Source: Orientallactaga sibirica
Taxonomy: Eukaryota > Chordata > Mammalia > Rodentia > Dipodidae
Assembly (NCBI GenBank): GCA_036365145.1
Contig: JAEOAD010001513.1
Coordinates: 1 to 64,000, forward strand
Reading direction: 5' to 3'
DNA: 64,000 bases
Part shown: piece by piece, positions 61,097 through 64,000 of the stretch
How the letters are laid out: each line of letters starts with the position of its first letter
Position numbering within the stretch: the first letter of the stretch is position 1
The notes under the pieces: generated by a model
Database searches by the model: none
What the model was told of the DNA's origin: nothing
The model's input: only the letters and a program-made list of their open reading frames with translations
Position numbers and translations under genes: made by a program

Positions 61097-64000
61097 CATA
61101 GTAGATTTGCTTCATTTCCAAAGTAGTTTGTTTCGAAAAATAAACATCTTCATTTCTGAACACTGTACTGTGTGAAATAAGTCAATTCGGTTCTAGGAAG
61201 CAGTTTCCTTTCTACGAAGATGGTTGAGTGCAGCAAGTTCAAACTTTCCTTGTTAATGTAATCTAAAAAGATGCACAACTTAGTAGATTCGCCTCATTTC
61301 TAAAGTAGTTTGTTCAGGAAACAAACATCTTCATTCCTAAACCCTGTACTGTGTCAAATAAGCTAGTTCAGTTCTAGGAATTAGTTTCTTTCCTACGAAG
61401 AAGGTTGAGTGCAGGAAATTCAATCTTTCCTTGTTTGTGTAATCTAACAAGATGTACTACTTACAAGTTTCACTTCATTTCTAAACTACCTTGTTTAGAA
61501 AACAAACACCATCAATCCCAAATACTGTATTGTGTGAAGTAAGTTGTTTCAGTTCTAGGAATCAGTTGATTTCCTACGAGGAAGGTTGAGTGCAGCAAGT
61601 TCAATCTTTACTAGTTTGTGTAATTTAACAAGATGTACAAGTTAGTAGATTCTCCTAATTTCTAAAGTAGTTTGTTTAGAAAACAAACATCTTCATTCCC
61701 GAATGCTGTACTGTGTGAAAGAAGCTAGTTCGGTTCTAGGAATCAGTTGCTTTACTCAGAAGAAGGTTTAGTGCAGCAAGTTCAAACTGTCCTTGTTTCT
61801 GTAATGTAACAAGATGTAAAACGTAGTAGAATCGCTTCATTTCCAAAGTTATTTGTTTAGTAAAGAAACATCTTCATAGCCGAACACTGTACTGTTTGAA
61901 GTAAGCTAGTTCGCTTCTAGGAATCAGTTTCTTTTCGATGAAGATGGTTGAGTGCAGCAAGTTCAAACTTTACTTGTTAATGTAATCTAAAAAGATGTAC
62001 AACATAGTAGATTCACCTCATTGGTAAAGTAGTTTGTTGAGAAAACAAACATCTTCATTGCAGAACATTCTACTGTGTGAAATAAGCTAGTTGGTTCGAG
62101 GAATCAGTTGATTTCCTATGAAGAAGGTTGAGTGCAGCAAGTTTAAACTTTCATAGTTTGTGCAATGTCACAGGATGTACAACTTAGTAGATTCACTTCA
62201 TTTCTAATGTATTTTGTTTAGAAAACATACATCTTGAGTGCCGAACACTGTACTGTGTGAAATAAGCTAGTTCGGTTCTAGGAATCAGTTGCTTTCCTAC
62301 GAAGAATGTTGAGTGCTGCAAGTTCAAACTTTCCTTGTTATTGTAATCTAAAAAGATGTACAACTTAGTAGATTAGCCTCATCACTAAAGTAGTTTGTTT
62401 AGAATAGAAATATCTTCATTATCAAACCCTGTACTCTGTTAAATAAGCTAGTAGATACGCTTCATTTCTAAAGTAGTTTGTTTAGAAAAGAAACTTCTTC
62501 AGTGCCAAACACTGTACTGTGTGATATTAGCTATTTCGGTTCTAGGAATCAGTTCCTTTCCTACTAAGAAGGTTGAGTGCAGCAAGATCAAACTTTCCTT
62601 ATTAATGTAATCTAAAAAGATGTACAACTTAGTAGATTGGTCTCATTGCTACAGTAGGTTGTTTAAAAAACAAACAACTTCACTGCTGAACACTGTACTG
62701 TATGAAATGAGCCTCTTCTGTTCTAGGAATCTGTTGCTTTCCTACGAGGAAGGTTGAATGGAGGAAGTTCAAACTTTCCTTGTTTGTGTAATCGAACAAT
62801 ATGTATAAATTACAAGTTTCTCTTGATTTCTAAACTACTTTGTTGAGAAAACAAACATATTCATTGCCGAACACTGTACTGTGTGAAATAATTTAATTCG
62901 GTTCTAGGAATCTGTTTCCTTTCTACGAAGATGGTTGAGCGCAGCAAGTTCAAACTTTCCTTGTTACTGTAATGTAAAAAGATGTACAACTTGGTAGATT
63001 CTCCACATTTCTAAATTAGTTTGTTTAGAAAACAAACATCTTCATTACAAACACTGTACTACGTGAAATAAGCTCGTTCGGTCCAAGGAATCACTTGCTG
63101 TCATAAGAAGAAGATTCAGTGCAGCAAGTTCAAACTTTCCTTCTTAATGTATTCTAAAAAGGTGTACAACATAGTAGATTCACTTCATTTCCAAAGTAGT
63201 TTGTTTAGTAAACAAACATCTTCATTTCCAAACACTGTACTGTGTGAAATAAATTAATTCGGTGCAGCAAGTTCAAACTTTCCTTGTTAATGTAATCTAA
63301 AAAGACGTACAAATTAGTAGATTCGCATTATTTCTAAACTACCTTGTTTAGAAAACAAACACCATCAATTCCAAATACTGTATTGTATGAAGTAAGTTGT
63401 TTCGGTTCTAGGAATCAGTTGCTTTCCTTAGAAGAAGGTTGAGTGCAGCATGTTCAAACTTTCCTAGTTTGTGTAATCTAACAAGATGTACAAGTTAGTA
63501 GATTCGCCTCATTTCTAAACAAGTTTGTTTAGAAAACAAACATCTTCATTCCCAAACACTGTACTGTGTGAAAGAAGCTAGTTTGGTTCTAGGAGTCATT
63601 TTCTTTTCGACGAAGATGGTTGAGTGCAGCAAGTTCAAACTTTCCTTGTTAATGTAATCTAAAAAGATGTACAACATAGTAGATTCGCCTCACTTGTAAA
63701 GCAGTTTGTTGAGAAAACGAACATCTTCATTCCCGAACCCTGTACTCTGACAAATAAGCTAGTTCAGTTCTAGAATTCGGTTGCTTTCCTACGAAGAAGG
63801 TTGAGTGAAGCAAGTTCAAACTATCCTTGTTTGTGTAATGTAACAGGATGTACAAGCTAGGAGATTCGACTCATTTGTAAAGTAGTTTGTTGAGAAAACA
63901 AACATCTTCATTGCCGAACATTGTACTGTGTGAAATAAGCTAGTTCGGTTCTAGGAATCAGTTCCTTTCCTACGAAGAAGGTAGTGAAGCAGGTTCAAAC
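61097..64000 (+). repeat. Outer-right satellite layer beyond the ERV
   Basis: Diverged outer-type monomers continue to the window end. The distinctive subtype with CTACCTTG, ACACCATCAAT and AAATACTGTATTGT occurs near 61,480 and 63,333, about 1,852 bp apart. Two monomers carry internal deletions: near 62,450 (AAATAAGCTAG joined to TAGATACGC, shared TAG) and near 63,262 (TTCGG joined to TGCAGCAAG). The block 61,880-62,250 matches 54,450-54,820 in monomer order. Confidence 0.93.

Noticed and set aside
57483..61126. Overlapping short ORFs in the LTRs
   Set aside because: They appear in each LTR copy because the LTRs are repeats, shift frame between copies, and show no domain.

Overview
The window is almost entirely one satellite DNA. 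A roughly 180/181-bp AT-rich monomer is repeated head to tail, always in the same orientation, about 320 times from end to end. Two retroelement insertions interrupt it. I see no host protein-coding gene, tRNA, rRNA or CRISPR array. The organism is a mammal and most likely a rodent: there is a LINE-1 copy with a recognisable ORF2 C-terminus, a short B1-like SINE fragment, and an LTR element resembling rodent ORR1-type ERVL-MaLR. The L1 does not look murine to me. A jerboa-like lineage is possible, but that is a weak guess. Monomer size and array organisation fit a centromeric or pericentromeric array; this is inference.

The array is layered. (1) Outer layers at about 1-3,470 and 50,100-64,000 hold diverged monomers in long higher-order units: a 902-bp, 5-monomer duplication on the left, and a roughly 1.8-1.9 kb unit of about 10 monomers on the right. 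(2) Intermediate layers at about 3,470-21,690 and 45,340-50,100 are built from three monomer types (here S1, S2, S3) in about 542-bp trimers, sometimes with a second S1 giving about 725-bp tetramers. (3) The core at about 21,690-45,340 is a single, nearly invariant monomer, with runs of perfect 180-bp copies. The core monomer is an S2/S3 chimera. A perfect lone copy lies at 10,641-10,821 and a small island of core copies at about 12,080-13,250. A matching multi-monomer module is found in both outer layers, so the inner layers appear to have grown inside a once continuous array.

Insertion 1 (17,522-19,534) is a 5'-truncated, 5'-inverted L1 (twin priming) with a 15-bp target site duplication. 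Its 3' end is on the minus strand, it probably carries a 3' transduction, and the inverted part is a frameshifted ORF2 fragment. Insertion 2 (57,491-61,091) is a minus-strand ERVL-MaLR-like element with a 5-bp target site duplication, assembled as LTR-internal-LTR-internal-LTR. One of its two internal segments (57,877-59,081) reads as a blend of retroelement and satellite sequence, with the satellite phase largely kept at about 180 bp. That is most easily explained as a consensus or assembly artefact.
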